Of a stretch of 64,000 nt of DNA, positions 22,545 to 33,060 are shown in pieces. Within the stretch, counting starts at the first letter, position 1, and each line of letters opens with the position of its first letter. Made by a program: the position numbers and the translations under genes. Origin of the DNA: Atherix ibis (taxonomy: Eukaryota; Arthropoda; Insecta; Diptera; Athericidae); the NCBI GenBank assembly GCA_958298945.1, contig OY282606.1:27191740-27255739 (forward strand), given 5' to 3'. Under the pieces are notes generated by a model. The model was not told the DNA's origin. It ran no database searches and was given only the letters and a program-made list of their open reading frames with translations.

Positions 22545-22812
22545 GTTTGCAAAGTATAGACTTGTTATTTAATAGTCATTTAGTAAAAATTATATATAAA
22601 AACAAAAATATTTACACTTGAACTTGCCATTTAATACTGTTAATCGTATTGCTAGTAAAAAAAATCGAATAAATAGTAAAATCTTTTTATCGAAGTCGTA
22701 AGCAACATTTGAAAATTTACGATAAAAAGTAATTCAAGTATTCACCGAGTGAGAAATGAGCCTCTGTGGTGAGGCTCGTTTCTCACTCGGTGAACACTTA
22801 AATAACCAAAAT
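22545..22812 (+). mobile_element. DD41D relic L4, split by MarB2
   Basis: Starts with a reversed family end (AGTTATCCATTTTAAGGTTT at 22530-22549) and contains a near-perfect hairpin made of the first-Asp codons (22741-22794). MarB2 is inserted after 22812, and the relic resumes at 23908 with second- and third-Asp codons in plus orientation. Confidence 0.55.
22741..22794. repeat. Hairpin of the first-Asp motif codons
   Basis: Left arm 22741-22764 (TTCACCGAGTGAGAAATGAG plus CCTC), right arm 22771-22794, 23 of 24 positions complementary, loop TGTGGT. Each arm is the codons for E-A-(H/R)-F-S-L-G-E of the DD41D transposase. Confidence 0.9.
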
Positions 22813-23907
22813 TACCATATAGAGGCCCTTAAATCCGCTGTTTGGTCATAGATGGCGTGAGTGAGCGTATAAAGCTACCATGGGCTGGAGCTTGACATCT
22901 GTCAACATTTTTTTGTATGAGTTTGACATCTGAAACAACATGCCGAGATTGGTTTCATCGGTTCAAAGACGGCAGTTTTGACTTGTGGGACAATAAGCAT
23001 GAAAATCGGCTTAGGAAGGTTGATGACCATCAATTGCAGGCTCTTTTGGACGAAGACGATATCCAAACGCAAAAAATGCTCGATGAGCAATTGAGTGTTA
23101 CTCAATCAACCATTTCCATGCATCTGCGTACTATGGGGAACATTGAAAAGATCGGAAAATGGGTGCCAAATGAATTGAACGATAGGCAGATGGAGCGACG
23201 CCAAAACAAATGCGAAATTTTGCTCGCAAGACAAAAAAGAAAGTCGTTCTTGCATCGGGAATATATTCGATATATTTCGAGAATTCTAAACGCAAGAAAT
23301 CGTGGACTGATCCCAGCCAACCATCAACATCTTCCCCAATACCAAATCTTCGGACGGAAGACGATGCTATGCGTTTGGTGGGATCAACAGGGTATCGTCT
23401 ACTATGAGATGTTGAAACCTGGTGAAACTGTCAATGCCTTTCGCTACCACCAACAACTGATCAAATTGCACCATGCTCTACGTGAAAAAAGGACGGATTA
23501 TCAACAAACACATGACAAGCTGATTTTCCTCCATGACATCGCACCATCGCACACGTCAAAAATGGTCCGAAGTTACTTGGAGACACTCAACTGGGAGGTG
23601 CTAGTATACCCCGCTTATTCACCAGACCTGGACTCTTCCGACTACCACCTCTTTTTATCGATGGGCCACACGCTCGCTGAGCAGCACTTCGATTGCTACG
23701 AAGACGTCCGAAAATGGCTTGATGAGTGGTTTGCCTCGAAAGAGAAGGAATGTTTTTGGTGTGGTATCCACAAATTGCCCGAGAGAGAGAAAAAATATGT
23801 AGCTAGCGAGGGCAAGTACTTTGAATAAATTTGTTTTTGCTTTCTATAAAAAAACACGTGTTTTTTTTTACCAAAAAAACAGCGGATTTAAGCTTATACA
23901 CCTGGTA
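22813..23907 (+). mobile_element. MarB copy 2, mariner with long ORF
   Basis: TA duplications at 22813-22814 and 23906-23907. The right end carries the terminal repeat AAGCTTATACACCTGG; the left end (CCATATAGAGGCCCTTAAAT) is degraded but keeps AAATCCGCTGTTT. Carries an uninterrupted transposase-derived frame (22917-23828). Inserted in a DD41D relic. Confidence 0.85.
22917..23828 (+). pseudogene. MarB2 transposase, long open but catalytically dead
   Basis: A 303-codon open frame of a mariner transposase (normally about 345 residues). A 5' deletion removed the first helix-turn-helix, so the frame begins just before ETTCRDWFHRFKDGSFDLWD. LLDEDDIQTQKMLDEQLSVT and KWVPNELNDRQMERRQ are intact. After SFLHRE (near 23265) a small deletion removes the TGDE first-Asp motif and shifts frame. 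Residues for about 30 codons are out of frame and then normal sequence resumes at GRKTMLCVWWDQ (about 23355). The second Asp (LIFLHDIAPSHTS) and third Asp (AYSPDLDSSDYHLF) are present with 34 residues between them. It lacks catalytic Asp 1 and part of the DNA-binding domain, so no transposase activity is expected. Confidence 0.85.
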
Positions 23908-24200
23908 AAATATCTGGTTTTTATAAAAACTTCAAGATTTTAATTTGAACCATATGTGCCTTTAAATAAAAAAGCACCACAAACTATATAACACGATAAC
24001 TTTAGGCTTTATTGTGTAAAAACTTCCTAGGATGTGTGATTTGTAGATTTGCTTATGTTAATTGGCCCCCAAAGTCACGAAATAGGACGCTGTTCGATTT
24101 TTTTCTAATAAACTTATAACATAAAAAGTATTTCTTTTTTATATTTTGAATATTATTAACGCCTACAGTATTTGGGGTCAAATTATAGTCTCAAATTTGC
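23908..24200 (+). mobile_element. DD41D relic L5, continuation of L4
   Basis: Plus-strand codons after the MarB2 insertion: a decayed region between second and third Asp, then NWPPKSRNRTLFDFFL (about 24059-24107), matching NWPPRSCDLTPLDFFL with one extra codon. Third Asp is present. Confidence 0.7.
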
Positions 24201-25985
24201 AAAAAAAAAGTCCTCAAAAAGAACTGCAAATGGTTCGAGTCCTAAAAAAAGTTTCTTTTAAAAGAAAAATCTAAAAAAGAAAAACAGAATAGATGCATAT
24301 TGATATATAGTAATAACAAAAAAAAAACTATTATTTTCGTTGCAAATTTTTTATCCAATTTTCCTTAACAAAAAAAACAACTAAAAACTAAAAACTAAAA
24401 TTTCCAATCATCTTTTACTTATACAATCAATTCTTGAAAATCATCGAAAAGTTTAAGGTAATTTTCAAAAGCTCATAACATTGACTATAACGATGGTATT
24501 TTTGCAAATAAAAATCATTTTATTTATGTTAGTTGGACTAATAAAACGATTACGACCAATTATAAATGGTTTTCAAAGAATTTAATCTTATTTTTCGGCA
24601 TTTAAATAATCCGCTTTGAAATTTGCTAATCTTTTTGAAATGCCTTTGAATGGAACCACTATAGTATGAAAAGTGTTATTAGTTTTGAAGAAAATAAAGA
24701 TTATAAAAATATTTCTTAAGAAATTATTATAAAACCAAAAAGAAACTACAACAAAAAAACAAAAAAAAAAAACAATAGAAAACTTTACGAATATTTTATA
24801 CCATAAATCCACTCCACTCACTTTACACTCTATTCTCCAACCACTTCCAATTACACTTTGGCAATTTAAAAATGTTTTGCCATTTATTTTGATGATGATG
24901 ATAGCTTTCATATTATTTAAATTAAGTTTTAGATCAATAAATTCATGCTGTCCTACACAGGAGGAGATTTATTGAGCCAATGTTTTCGAACAATAAAACT
25001 ATTTACATTCTGTTCATAATTTTATATATTGGCACGCTCTATTATTATTGACCACTCAATAATATCTTTTCATAATAATATCATCTCCATCAAAATGTGA
25101 ATTGTGATTAGATTCATGTGCTAGAAATAAAAGATTTGTTCATTTTTGCAATATTGCAAAAATTATTTTTATATTTATTACCATTTGCCATAGTCAACAT
25201 TTTATCGAAATTTTGTTTGTTGTTTTCTTCGAAAAATGGAGTTTTTTGTGGCCTCAAAAGAGGGTAATTTTTAAGAGTTCATAGTTAAGTGCACTTTGCC
25301 AAATTTTAATTATTATCAAAACTTTATTTATTAATTGTAAATTAATAATATAATAGCAATTTTAAATGTAATTGTTTTTTTTTTGGATTTTTTTGTATAA
25401 AAATAAAATTTAAGAAAATTTTTTTGTGGCCATCAATTTCCTATCAACATATTCTCTCATCAACATGTGTCACATCAACATAATACTAGCAACATTTTTT
25501 TACTTCGCATTCGTATATAAAAATTGTTTTTGTTTTTTATTTTTTGCAAGTCCTCTATTCATTTTTCTGAAGGAACTCTTGTCTGAAACAAGAGCCAGAG
25601 GCCATTATGGGGCGTCACGACCATGAGGCCATTTGGCATTGCCAGCTTTCCCAATGAAACTGATCGATAGCTGGTTGGGGAGAGTAATCAGAAGTGGTTA
25701 AATTTTATCGAGCATATTAGTTTCCTTTAGGAAATTAAAGAGAGGACTTGGGAAAGGAGTTGTTGGATATATGAGCTCCCCAATAAAAGGATTCCTATTC
25801 AAGAAGAAATTCTGGGTTAAGTGGCATTCATTTAAAATATGGGGAATGGTGAGTTGAAAGGCACAGGAATGGTATAAAGGACGAGGGTGGTTGACGAAGA
25901 GGAAATAATGGGTAAGTGCGGTATGCCCAAACTGAATTATGAAGGGGAGAATATACTTAACTTCGGAATGGTTAAGTACCATTTG
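24200..25985. other. AT-rich DNA, no supported gene
   Basis: Mostly AT-rich. The part 25560-25985 is less so and contains GGGGCGTCACGACCATGAGG, loosely similar to GGCACCACGGTCTTGAGGCC at 33965-33985; this might be a further dispersed repeat. No protein motif recognised. Confidence 0.4.
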
Positions 25986-25990
25986 GTTAG

Positions 25991-26974
25991 TACGAGGCCT
26001 GTTCAAAAAATATCGCGAATTTTGTGTTTTTTCAAAAAAATTTTATTTATTTATGGATATCTATTTTGTCCCCTTCAAAGTAATCCCCACCAGATATTAT
26101 ACACCTGTGCCAACGTTTTTTCCAATCCTCGAAGCACTTCAAAAAATTATTTTTTGTGATCTTGTTCAGCTCCTCCTTCGATGCCGTCTTTATCTCCTCA
26201 ATCGTAGCGTATCTTCGTCCTTTCATGGGGCTCTTCAGTTTCGGGAACAAGAAAAACCCACAGGGGCCAGATCTGGAGAATACGGCATTAGTAGTGTATT
26301 GTTTTTGGCCAAAACTTCCCGCACAAGCAACGATACGTGAGCAGGGGCGTTATCATGGTGCAAAAGCCAATTTTTGTTCTTCTACAAATCCGGGCGTTTC
26401 TAGCGGATTGCTTCTCGCAACTTGCGCATAACTTACAGGTAATATTCCTTATTGACCGTTCTTCCTTGTAGCGAGATGCATCCTTATTGACCGTTCTACC
26501 CTGTAGCGAGTAATATTCCTTATTGACCGTTCTACCCTGTAGCGAGATGATGCACCACGCCTCTGCAATCGAAGAAAACTGTAAGCAAAACCTTCACATT
26601 CGACCGAACTTGGCACTTTTCATCGTTCACATCTTCACGGCCCTCTGAGAACGTTTTGTACCACCGATAAATGTTGCTTCGGGGCAAGGTAGCTTCACCA
26701 TATGCCACAGTCAATATTCGGAATGCGTCCGCACAATTAATTTGGTTTTTCATATAAAATTTGATACAGATTCTTTGATGCATTTTTTGGAATGGGCAAA
26801 AATCGAAGACGAGTCAAAACACGTGCAAGCAAAGCAGCTGTCAAAAATTAACTGAACATTTAAAATGGCCGAACTTGTCGGCATAACTGAGAAACATGAG
26901 TACCAACATAACGCCACAAAAAATTGAATATCGAATATACGTAACCCGCGGAAATTCGAGGAACAGACCTCGTA
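25991..26974 (-). mobile_element. MarA copy 3
   Basis: Bounded by TA (25991-25992, 26973-26974), with a left repeat CGAGGCCTGTTCAAAAAATA and a shortened right repeat GAGGAACAGACCTCG. The transposase remnant includes the start MHQRICIKFYMKNQINCADA, LTVAYGEATLPRSNIYRWYK and the C-terminus with EIKTASKEELNKITK. A deletion joins VNDEK directly to C.VRSNVKVLLTVFF. The region 26450-26550 holds a three-fold tandem repeat. Non-functional. Confidence 0.85.
26452..26548. repeat. Threefold tandem repeat in MarA3
   Basis: TCCTTATTGACCGTTCTACC followed by CTGTAGCGAG occurs three times in a row, units about 35-40 bases, ending at the GATGATGCACCACG that normally follows once. Confidence 0.8.
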
Positions 26975-27480
26975 GATTGATTCGAGGAACAAACCTCATG
27001 TTTGAAATTTCACTGCAAATAGGAGGATGAAGCGTGTCCCGAGGATGCCAACGTGACCCAACGAAATTCGACGCTTCTATTGTTCAGTAGACTACGACGA
27101 ATGAACATAAAAATACTCACTCATTTCTTATTGACATTTTTTTTAATAATTATTAATACTTTTTTTATTATATAAAAATAATTCTGATGTTTTTTTAAAA
27201 TTATATTATATAAAAAAAATTATTGGTTTTAAGAGAGAAACTTAAAAAAACTTAGTCTAGACTGGAAATGTCTTAACTAAAGGGTTTTTTTGGTGACTTT
27301 TATTTTTGAATTTATTCTGCTGATATTAATATAAATTTTGATAAAGAATTTTCTTCTGTTTATTTTCCTGACTAACAAAAATAATTTTGATAAGACTAAA
27401 CGAATCCTTACAGATAAATAAAGAATTATCCTATTTATGGTTTAAAAAGAAAAGTTTAGTAGGTCATATTATAAATAGGG
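26975..27480. other. No gene seen
   Basis: Begins with an imperfect repeat of the MarA end (ATTCGAGGAACAAACCTCAT at 26980-26999), then unrelated AT-rich DNA. Confidence 0.4.
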
Positions 27481-27790
27481 CTTTTTATAAAATTAATTTA
27501 ATTCAATATACAATATTTCTGGCTGGAGTATATCCTTTTTAAATAGTTTTTGATGACTTATTCCCATATTTCGGGTTGTAATTCGGCGATTGAATTCACG
27601 GATTATGGTTGATTTTGAAATGCTCTTAACTTTAAAAATTATCTGTATTAACATGATTTCTTATGTGGTTTTATAAGAAAAAAGCTAATAGCGTTAAATT
27701 CCATGATTTACGCGACTTTAGAAATTGTTGCGTAAAAAAACCCTTAATTTATTAATTGGTTTGTTAAAAACACATATAGTACAGATAATA
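27480..27790 (-). mobile_element. DD41D transposase relic L6
   Basis: Minus-strand codons near 27670-27730 read RKSWNLTLLAFFL, equivalent to the third-Asp region RSCDLTPLDFFL with Asp replaced by Ala. The C-terminal tail lies to the left (27545-27660). Confidence 0.65.
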
Positions 27791-29740
27791 GCATTCAAAT
27801 TCAAATAAAAAAAAGGCAGTTATCATAAAAGTATTTCGCTTAGTCTTTTTTTATTTTCAAAGAAATTTTGACCCAAAAGCACACATCAAACTGCTGAAGA
27901 AAATTCCGCAGACTTACAAATTTTGTGTAATAATGAACTTTTATCATTTTAATATAATATTTATTAATACCAAATGGCATACTTTATTCTAAATAGTAAA
28001 ACTAAAATTTATTTTAAAATTTATTAAAAAAATTAAATAACAAAAATATATATTCCAAACTTTAAAATGGATAAGCCGACACTATTTTAGAGAAAAGCTT
28101 TTTCTTCAAAATATTTACATACGAAAATGAGTATAAAAACTAAATTTTATCATAATTAAGTAAAAAAATAATAGTGCTTTCAAAAGCAATAAAAAAAACA
28201 CCATTTTGGACATAAATATTAATAATTTTTTTTGTCAATTGGAAATTAAATGGTCAGAAAATATTTAGACTATCATTCTTTTTTTCCTTCCAGTCCAGTT
28301 TATCCATTAATAGATCCGATAAGAAAATAATTTGTGCATCTTTTATTTTTATGGTAAAAATTCGTCGAACAGAATCTTGGTAATATTGTAGTATAAAATT
28401 AAATCTCTTTTTTTGCGCCGTTTTAATATTTTCGATTATAAAATATTTCAAAAATTATATAGACCTCAGAACAAAACAAAAAAAAATTAATAATATTGAA
28501 AAACACCGTAGCCCTTGTTAACATCACAGTTTATGAAAGATATTACATGCAAAAAGGTGAATTTAACTTTAATGGGGAAATTGACCCCATTGCTATTTAA
28601 ATCCTGTTTAGTCTTCAAATAGATGTAAATTCAAAAAAGTTAAATAAGCATTTTTTTTTAAAAATCCGAAATTATTAAAATTTTACCTTTGGTTGGCCAT
28701 AATATGACGAGAGCAATTCCAGAAACTCACTGTTTTGCTTCATTAAGAAAATTCTGCAATTTTTGTCAAATCTGTAAAAGAATTTGAATAACTACGACGA
28801 AAATTGTTATTCTCCCAAAACATTTTTTTATTATTATTTTATTTTTCACATTTATATGGTAAAATTCCTAAAACTCTGGACCATCAACCAAAAGGTAGAA
28901 TGGCAAAGAAGTTAAATTTGATGTAAGCCAAGAATATCTGATCACCATTAACACTATCATTAAAATCTGGATCTTCTCCTTGCTTATTACAGACGATGTC
29001 AAGTCATAAAAAAAAATATATGGTAAAATACAATCCATCACCTAATGAGGTCTGCAGGTAAATTATGTAAACTTTTGTTAAGTATTTGTTAGTTTTTGTC
29101 AATCCATTCTTAATAACGTCATTGAAAATTCACAACCACCATTTTTTCTTTACTTTGTTAAGTAGTTCTTGTGTTAGTCTCACTGAACCTGTATTGTAAA
29201 TAAATCGCAATAAATTCACGGTTTTACAGTTTTTCAAAGACGATCGTGTCACATTTTTGAAAATGCACAACTTTTAATAGCCAACAGGAAGAAGATATAA
29301 AAATAAATTCGTGATTATCGAAGTTAAATTGAACAAGTACATGTAAATCATGATTTTGGTGCACTCATGAACATTTTATAATGCAGAAAATGATATTATA
29401 ACTGACTATAAATATAGTTGATGTGCAAATTTACTAATACTAATCAGAACAGGAAGCAGAACAACGATTAAAATAATATAAAGTGACGACTGAATAATTG
29501 CCATAAAATCAGTCCGTAACAAAATTTCGAAACTACTGAAATAATTGACGACATATTAAGAGATATTTGATGGAGTATTAAAGTTAAAAAATTTAATTAA
29601 CGCGCTAAAATATTTTTGAAGATTAAATTTTTAATAAAATTCTCGCCTAGACACTAAATAAACACTTATCAAATTTGTACTATAGAAAAGAAATTGCATT
29701 TCAAATAATTTAAAATTCATATTTTAATAAAGTTTTTATT
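27790..29740. other. AT-rich DNA, no supported gene
   Basis: Contains one short family end (TTCCAAACTTTAAAATGGAT, 28054-28073) of the DD41D type. No coding motif otherwise. Confidence 0.4.
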
Positions 29741-30235
29741 TAATTATATTTTCTGAGCTATGCCATTTTTTTTGACCTGCATCCAAATATTTTAATTTTG
29801 ACCGTTTGTAGTTTTTTCTAAAAATGGCGCTACAAGCTGCACAACACAATAAATTTTAGCTTCATTATGCGAAAAGTCAATTAACTTCTACTCTTGTGCG
29901 ATTTGACACCGTTGGAATTTTTTTTATAAGACTACGTATAATATTGTATTAACTAGGATAGTTTTTAAACTTTGAAGAATTTAAAAAAAAAAACATTTAT
30001 CAATTAATGGACGAATTACAACCCAAAATGTGCGAAACAAAATTATAAAAACTCTTTTTTCTCTCAAATAAATCGAGTGCTGCAAGGATTTTTGATCAAA
30101 TTATTTACAAATTTTTATATTTGATAACTAATGGCAAACATTACGTAATATAATAGAATAAAATTATTATTTATATTTGAATTTCAAATATGTTTTATTT
30201 AAGTGTATTTTAGGAAGCTCAAATTGGATATACCT
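29740..30235 (+). mobile_element. DD41D transposase relic L7
   Basis: Second-Asp region as KNGATSCTTQ (29822-29852; Asp to Asn), followed by ILASLCEK. After a small deletion comes N.LLLLCDLTPLEFFL at about 29877-29930 (third Asp to Glu, two stops). The C-terminus reads MDELQPKMCETKL (30008-30047). The 3' end is AAGCTCAAATTGGATATACC near 30220. Confidence 0.75.
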
Positions 30236-30239
30236 TTTT

Positions 30240-30634
30240 CTTCATTTTTTCTATTAGCAAAATAAAAGATTTGATTATAAAAACTAAATACGCAGAAAAA
30301 TAAAACCGTTAACTAATTAAAATTCCATATTCTGAAAGCTTTCTTGACTAGCTAAAATAGAAATTTGTCTGGCATACCTACAAATTCAGAAAAACTTTTC
30401 TCCACCAATAAGACTAAGTTTTCGCTCTGCGGATACGTCAATAAGTAAAATTGACGTTCATAAGGTCTTGAAAAGCCACAAAAACTACGAAAAAGCCATT
30501 GTATCTGTTAAAAAATGATACACTTTTCATAGATTCAATGGCTTTCCTATACCATTGGGAGTACATTTATGTGGTACATTTGGGGTCTAAAGGCGTCGTT
30601 GGCCCGTATTTCTTTGAAGATGAAGAAGAAAAGA
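30240..30634 (+). mobile_element. DD41D transposase relic L8 (left part)
   Basis: First-Asp region at 30404-30455, then a spacer and LGSKGVVGPYFFEDEEEK (30577-30632), matching WSKGVVGPYFFENEEG of the family. The MarH composite is inserted at 30635, and the next codons (VTVNSEN) follow at 32502. Confidence 0.75.
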
Positions 30635-30729
30635 TATTGGGTTGTCCGGAAAGTAATTTCGTTTCTTTAAAGAAAAATAAAAGACGTTTATCTTATAGTG
30701 AATTAATATTTTATTTAATTAAATATTAT

Positions 30730-31510
30730 CCAGTCTGATCCAATACCCTTTACCATCTTTCTGGCAGTAGTATGATTCCACGCTCATAAAATTTTTGTTC
30801 TTTGCTGGAAAAAAACTGATCCAAGCGATTTTTGATCTCCTCATTTAACGTCTAAAAAATTTTGTACAGACCGGAACAAATGATAATCGGAAGGTGCTAG
30901 GTCTGGAGAGTATGGTGAGTGTGGTAGTATATCCCAGCCAAGGTCTAAAAGCTTTTGCCGAGTGGTCAAACTTGTATGAGATTTCGCATTATCCTGTTGG
31001 AAGACTATACCTTTCCTATTGACGAATTCTGATAAATATTGGCTTCCGAAGTACTTTGAGCCGGTTCCTATTGACGAATTCTGATAAATATTGGCTTCCG
31101 AAGTGCTTTGAGCCGAACCCATTTCTCGTCCCCAGTGAAGATACGCTTTAAAAATGGATCATTTTCTTGGCGTTTGAGAAGCAAATCACAAACGTCAATG
31201 CGACGGCACAAATTTTTTTCCGTAATAAGATGAGGAACCTAAATGTCGAGCTTTGAGATAAAACCCAGCCGTTTTAAATGATCATGAACGGCCGAATTCG
31301 GTAAATTTAATCTCTCAGCGATCTCACGAGTTGTTATTCGACGGTTTGCATCAATTAATGTCTTTATTGTGTCTTCATCAGCTTCAACTGGCCTTCCCGA
31401 ACGTGGTGCATCTTCGAGATCAAAATTGCAGAATCGAAATTTTGCAAACCAGTCCGCTCTCCATACACATCGGATAATTTAATTTCTTCCTTGAACTGTT
31501 TTTCACTTTC
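30730..31510 (-). pseudogene. MarH transposase pseudogene
   Basis: Minus-strand mariner transposase. N-terminal fragment near 31310-31510 (MESEKQFKEEIKLSDVYGER at the start). A stretch of the centre is missing. The catalytic segment is FVNRKGIVFQQDNAKSHTSL (second Asp), then LLDLGWDILPHSPYSPDLAP and SDYHLFRSVQNFL (third Asp), with D,D34D spacing. The tail resembles GIILLPERW. Several frameshifts and stops, and a 52-bp tandem duplication (31019-31118) where the centre was lost. Confidence 0.8.
31019..31118. repeat. 52-bp tandem duplication in MarH
   Basis: TTGACGAATTCTGATAAATA and following bases occur at 31019-31070 and 31071-31118, almost identical (TACTTTGAGCC versus TGCTTTGAGCC). Confidence 0.9.
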
Positions 31511-31717
31511 CATATTTAAAAGGATATCAATCAAAAACTACTGTACAGAATCAATCGAATTTTTTCACAAGCAAGTCTATATTAGCTATCAAAATACATA
31601 TGATTATGTGGCTTAAGTGTGAAGTTGGTTGTAAAAAAATACAATTAAATCCTCTGTTGAGAAACAACGAAATTACTTTTCGCACAACCCAATATTTAGA
31701 AAGGCAAAGAATATTTA

Positions 31718-31782
31718 TTATTTGATATTCGAAAATAAAATCTCCAATTACTTAGGAGATTTTATTTTCGAATATCAAATAA
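31718..31782. repeat. Perfect 28-bp hairpin
   Basis: TTATTTGATATTCGAAAATA (from 31718, arm to 31745) and its exact complement 31755-31782, loop AATTACTTA. Just left of the innermost TA of the MarH composite. A second small hairpin (TTAGATAGTAAAA and complement) lies near 31845-31873. Confidence 0.9.
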
Positions 31783-31904
31783 TAAAACTTTAAAGTCTAA
31801 ACAAAATTTTTTAGTCAATTTAATAAACTTGCAAATTCTCAATATTAGATAGTAAAATTTTTTACTATCTAAATTTTAAGTCAATTTAATAAACTTGCTC
31901 GTAT

Positions 31905-32465
31905 CCATAATATGAGCTTCGACAGAAAAGTAACAATTTTATTTTATTTGATTTTTATGCATAAATATTATCTCTTTTAATGTAGTTTCCTTGGTTGGAT
32001 GCGTTGTTTTCTATCTTCGTAAAAGTGCTGACAGGTTTTAACTGGAATCACCTTCAGTTCCTTTGTCTACCCTGTTTTGGATATTATTTTTTTTAATAAA
32101 AACTTCAAGAATTAATTTTTTTATCAGAAAAAAAGGATGTGGATCCGTGAAAAGTCTATTGTGCATAAAAATACACTGCCTAAAGGCAGTAAAAGAATCC
32201 GACTCCAAGAATTAATATTTATTTATTAGAAAGTAGAAGGTAGATGCGCTTAAAGTCACTTGACAAAAAAAAATACAGTCTCGATGCAAATTGTGGAAGT
32301 ACAATTTTGAGTTTCATTTTCTTGTCGATGTGCACTGTTTCACATTGGTAAAAGGATTCGAGCACTAATATGAGGTCCTGTTAAGTGTTTTTTTTAATCT
32401 TGAGCTACAAAAAAATAAAATCACATGTACTGTTATCAAGTGAATAAAGGAGTTGGGGAAACTTA
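31905..32465 (-). mobile_element. MarF fragment inside MarH composite
   Basis: Minus-strand codons near 32400-32460 read LLYSLDNSTCDFIFL, aligned with PPYSPDLAPCDFFLF. Near 31960-32020 are codons like NNASNQGNYIKRDNIY, a mariner tail. The plus-strand phrases AAGTGTTTTTTTTAATCTTG and CAAGTGAATAAAGGAGTTGG match the MarF array at 16.6-17.7 kb. Confidence 0.55.
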
Positions 32466-32501
32466 GGAAAAAAACGAAATTACTTTCCGGACAACCCAAT
32501 A

Positions 32502-33060
32502 GTTACTGTCAATTCTGAGAACTATGCACTTTTTTTGTCCTGCACTCAAATAGTTTTATTTAATTACATTTTTTGTACTATAAAAAAAACATTATTCGAA
32601 TAATTACTATCACATACGAGTATCTATTTCTCGATTCTTTTGGGGTAATTTTTAATGACTTTTCCGCAAATTTCGGACTGTAACATAATTCGGTTACTAC
32701 TTTTTTTCGGTCAAACTTAAAAAATGATTTAAAGTTTGAAAAATATCTATGTAAATATAATCTTTTACTTTAGATATTTAAATATTGGTTTTCATATGCC
32801 TTAAAGTTTGATAATTATCTATGTAAATACAACAAACTAAATCGTACGATTTTCTTGGCTAATTGACATCACCTCATCGTTGAAAAAAAATATTTTCTAA
32901 AATGCATTGTTTAATTAAAAGGATATAATTTTAATATAAAATGCCAAACTTAAAGCTAAATAAAAATTACTCTAAATAATAAGTTTATTGAAAACAAATT
33001 AAATCAAATCAAATTACATTCCAAACTGCAAAATGAATAATCCTCTATAATTATTCATTG
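32502..33060. mobile_element. DD41D relics L8 (right part) and L9
   Basis: 32502-32620 continues L8 (VTVNSEN and AT-rich decay). From about 32630 the orientation flips: CGATTCTTTTGGGGTAATTT and CGGACTGTAACATAATTCGG are the minus-strand C-terminal segment. ATTCCAAACTGCAAAATGAA near 33017 is a family end. Confidence 0.55.

Larger units (their letters stand above)
30635..32501 (-). mobile_element. MarH composite mariner with three ends
   Basis: Outer ends are perfect inverted repeats: TTGGGTTGTCCGGAAAGTAA starting at 30637 and its complement ending at 32499, with TA at 30635-30636 and 32500-32501. The DD41D reading frame is continuous across the two flanks (EEEK | VTVNSE), so the 1.86-kb block arrived as one insertion. 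Inside, a third end (CGAAATTACTTTTCGCACAA, ending at 31692) closes a shorter MarH of about 1.06 kb. The extra 0.8 kb (31693-32470) contains two small inverted repeats and a MarF relic. Confidence 0.75.

Noticed and set aside
22917..23828. 303-codon ORF as a functional gene
   Set aside because: It lacks the first catalytic Asp motif and part of the helix-turn-helix region, with frame-compensated junk in the centre; annotated as a pseudogene of MarB.
24588..24911. 107-codon minus frame with hydrophobic run
   Set aside because: Phe/Val-rich run comes from A-rich complement; no family resemblance.
25560..25985. Possible LTR or gene fragment beside MarA3
   Set aside because: Only a loose similarity to 33965-34000; no motif or boundary could be defined.
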